From contig JAJYJL010000493.1 in NCBI GenBank assembly GCA_021789565.1, positions 1-6,467 on the forward strand: DNA of 6,467 nucleotides, written 5' to 3'. The notes below the pieces were generated by a model. That model saw only the letters and a list, made by a program, of their open reading frames with translations. It had not been told where the DNA came from and did no database searches. The first letter of the stretch is position 1; each line of letters begins with the position of its first letter. Source of the stretch: Acidobacteriota bacterium (lineage in GTDB: Bacteria; Acidobacteriota; Terriglobia; UBA7540). Position numbers and translations under genes: made by a program. This document shows positions 5,807 through 6,467 of this stretch, piece after piece.

Positions 5807-5813
5807 AAGGAGG
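5807..5813 (+). promoter_or_regulatory. strong ribosome-binding site of atpE
   Basis: AAGGAGG is a near-perfect anti-16S match. It lies 4 nt before the ATG at 5818 and 7 nt before the adjacent ATG at 5821, favouring the second by spacing. It is much stronger than the sites of atpI and atpB, as expected for the c subunit, which is needed in many copies per complex. Confidence 0.8.
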
Positions 5814-5820
5814 AAAGATG

Positions 5821-6138
5821 ATGCGGAAGGTTGTAATCTTTTGCACCTGGATAGCGGGTTTATTGCTTACTGCTCCGCTGTTTGGTGCTCAAGGAGGAGT
5901 TGCTGCTGGCGGAGGAAGCGCCACCAACTGGGTGGCCATCACCTCGGGTTTTGCTATGGCAATCGCTTCAGGCTTGTGCGGGCTGGCACAGGGAAAGGCT
6001 GCTTCCGGAGCCTGCGAAGGTCTTGCCAGGAACCCGGGCGCCCGGCCTGGAATTCAGCTCTTCCTGATTCTGGCCCTGATCTTCATCGAGTCGCTGGCCC
6101 TTTATACGCTGGCGATCATCTTTGTTAAAGTTCGATAG
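5821..6138 (+). CDS. atpE: F0F1 ATP synthase subunit c with N-terminal signal-like leader
   Basis: Subunit c is the hairpin proteolipid that forms the rotor ring. The open frame encodes 105 residues (106 from the tandem ATG at 5818). The core has two helices: GFAMAIASGLCGLAQGKAAS (43-62) and the outer LFLILALIFIESLALYTLAI (80-99), joined by the polar loop ARNPGA (69-74) that contacts F1. The ion-carrying carboxylate is Glu90, in FIESLALY. Gln57, Ser91 and Tyr95 sit where sodium-binding rings carry Gln32, Ser66 and Tyr70, but Thr67 is replaced by Leu92 and Pro28 by Cys53, so ion specificity is open. Residues 1-30 (MRKVVIFCTWIAGLLLTAPL, then a Gly/Ala-rich stretch) look like a signal peptide preceding the usual c-subunit start. 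This makes the protein about 25 residues longer than E. coli subunit c (79). The gene is followed by a terminator. Confidence 0.95.
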   Translation: MRKVVIFCTWIAGLLLTAPLFGAQGGVAAGGGSATNWVAITSGFAMAIASGLCGLAQGKAASGACEGLARNPGARPGIQLFLILALIFIESLALYTLAIIFVKVR

Positions 6139-6161
6139 ATTTTCACAAAGCTACGGAAGAT

Positions 6162-6188
6162 GGGAGGCTTCAGCCTCCCGATCTTTTT
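6162..6188 (+). terminator. intrinsic terminator of the atp operon
   Basis: GGGAGGC (6162-6168) and GCCTCCC (6173-6179) form a perfect 7-bp stem with the stable loop TTCA. GATC and a run of five T (6184-6188) follow. It lies 24 bases after the atpE stop codon, and it marks the end of the operon without b, delta or F1 genes. Confidence 0.85.
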
Positions 6189-6343
6189 CGTTCGCTTTCT
6201 GTGGTTGAGCGCAGGGGGCAGTCCTGCCTGGGGCCGTTTTCTCTTTTCCTGCCTGTTCCCACAGCGCACAATTCAACTCTAAATTCAGGCGTTTTAATCC
6301 ATCCAGCCAAATCTAAGGAATGTCTTTCCTTGTGACTTTCCTG
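6189..6343 (+). other. spacer after the atp terminator
   Basis: No gene is seen on either strand here; a minus-strand open frame across 6170-6445 has no recognisable domain and runs through the terminator. One small hairpin, AAGGAA/TTCCTT (6315-6320 with 6326-6331), lies just upstream of the next promoter. Confidence 0.5.
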
Positions 6344-6372
6344 TTGCCTTGCAGACACGGTATCATTACTAT
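6344..6372 (+). promoter_or_regulatory. candidate sigma-70 promoter for the right-edge gene
   Basis: TTGCCT (6344-6349, 4/6 to the -35 consensus) and TACTAT (6367-6372, 4/6 to the -10) are exactly 17 bases apart. The predicted start near 6379 gives the next gene a leader of about 47 nt. The location right after an intrinsic terminator and before a new start codon supports it. Confidence 0.42.
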
Positions 6373-6425
6373 CTTTGTAAGCTTGGGCTGGCAGGGAAAC
6401 GAGGGGTGCTTCGGGAGTCCGGAGC

Positions 6426-6467
6426 ATGGTAACCGGTTTTAACACCGAAATAGAGTTTGAAGGAACG
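6426..6467 (+). CDS. start of a conserved hypothetical protein (right-edge fragment)
   Basis: Only 14 codons fall within the window, reading MVTGFNTEIEFEGT. I recall similar N-termini (GFNT-[DE]-I/V-x-x-x-G, often followed by a YHVQTED-like stretch) in acidobacterial hypothetical proteins, but this is from memory and the motif that would confirm it lies outside the window. GGGAG at 6413-6417 lies 8 nt before the ATG, and a candidate promoter sits 54 bases upstream. No function is proposed. The gene follows the atp terminator, so it is a separate transcription unit. Confidence 0.6.
   Translation, partial: MVTGFNTEIEFEGT

Noticed and set aside
6170..6445. 91-codon minus-strand open frame after atpE
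   Set aside because: It ends inside the intrinsic terminator, has no recognised domain, and covers the promoter and start of the right-edge gene.

Overview
The window looks like chromosomal DNA from an acidobacterium (phylum Acidobacteriota). This is inferred from protein family resemblance recalled from memory, not from a search. The clues are a secreted START/SRPBCC-like protein of a kind common in that phylum, a secreted LmbE-type deacetylase, an ATP synthase c subunit made with a signal-peptide-like leader, and, at the right edge, a protein start (MVTGFNTEIEFEG) that resembles an acidobacterial hypothetical family.

Layout. Positions 1-332 (minus strand) hold the N-terminus of a GMC-family FAD oxidoreductase that leaves the window on the left. 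A divergent spacer follows, then a START-like secreted protein on the plus strand (561-1454). Positions 1455-2342 form an 888-base stretch with no convincing gene. It may contain a degenerate or dispersed repeat, and it has an AT-rich patch full of small palindromes. On the minus strand come a DoxX-family membrane protein (2343-2741) and, upstream of it, a secreted LmbE/PIG-L deacetylase (2843-3712), separated by a strong hairpin and each with a candidate promoter. From about 4031 the plus strand carries a partial F-type ATP synthase operon: atpZ-like, atpI-like, atpB (subunit a) and atpE (subunit c). It is closed by a clear intrinsic terminator at 6162-6188. A new promoter and the first 14 codons of another gene end the window.

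How the genes work together. The atp genes encode the ion-translocating part of F0 (a and c) with its two small assembly or accessory membrane proteins. The b, delta and F1 genes do not follow atpE, so the ATP synthase genes are split and the rest must lie elsewhere. The GMC, START-like, DoxX and LmbE genes show no obvious pathway link to each other or to the ATP synthase.

I found no CRISPR array, tRNA, rRNA, transposase or phage gene, and no clear evidence of a new multi-gene system. The points most worth a second look are the ion-binding residues of subunits a and c, the gene-poor block at 1455-2342, and the structured spacers.
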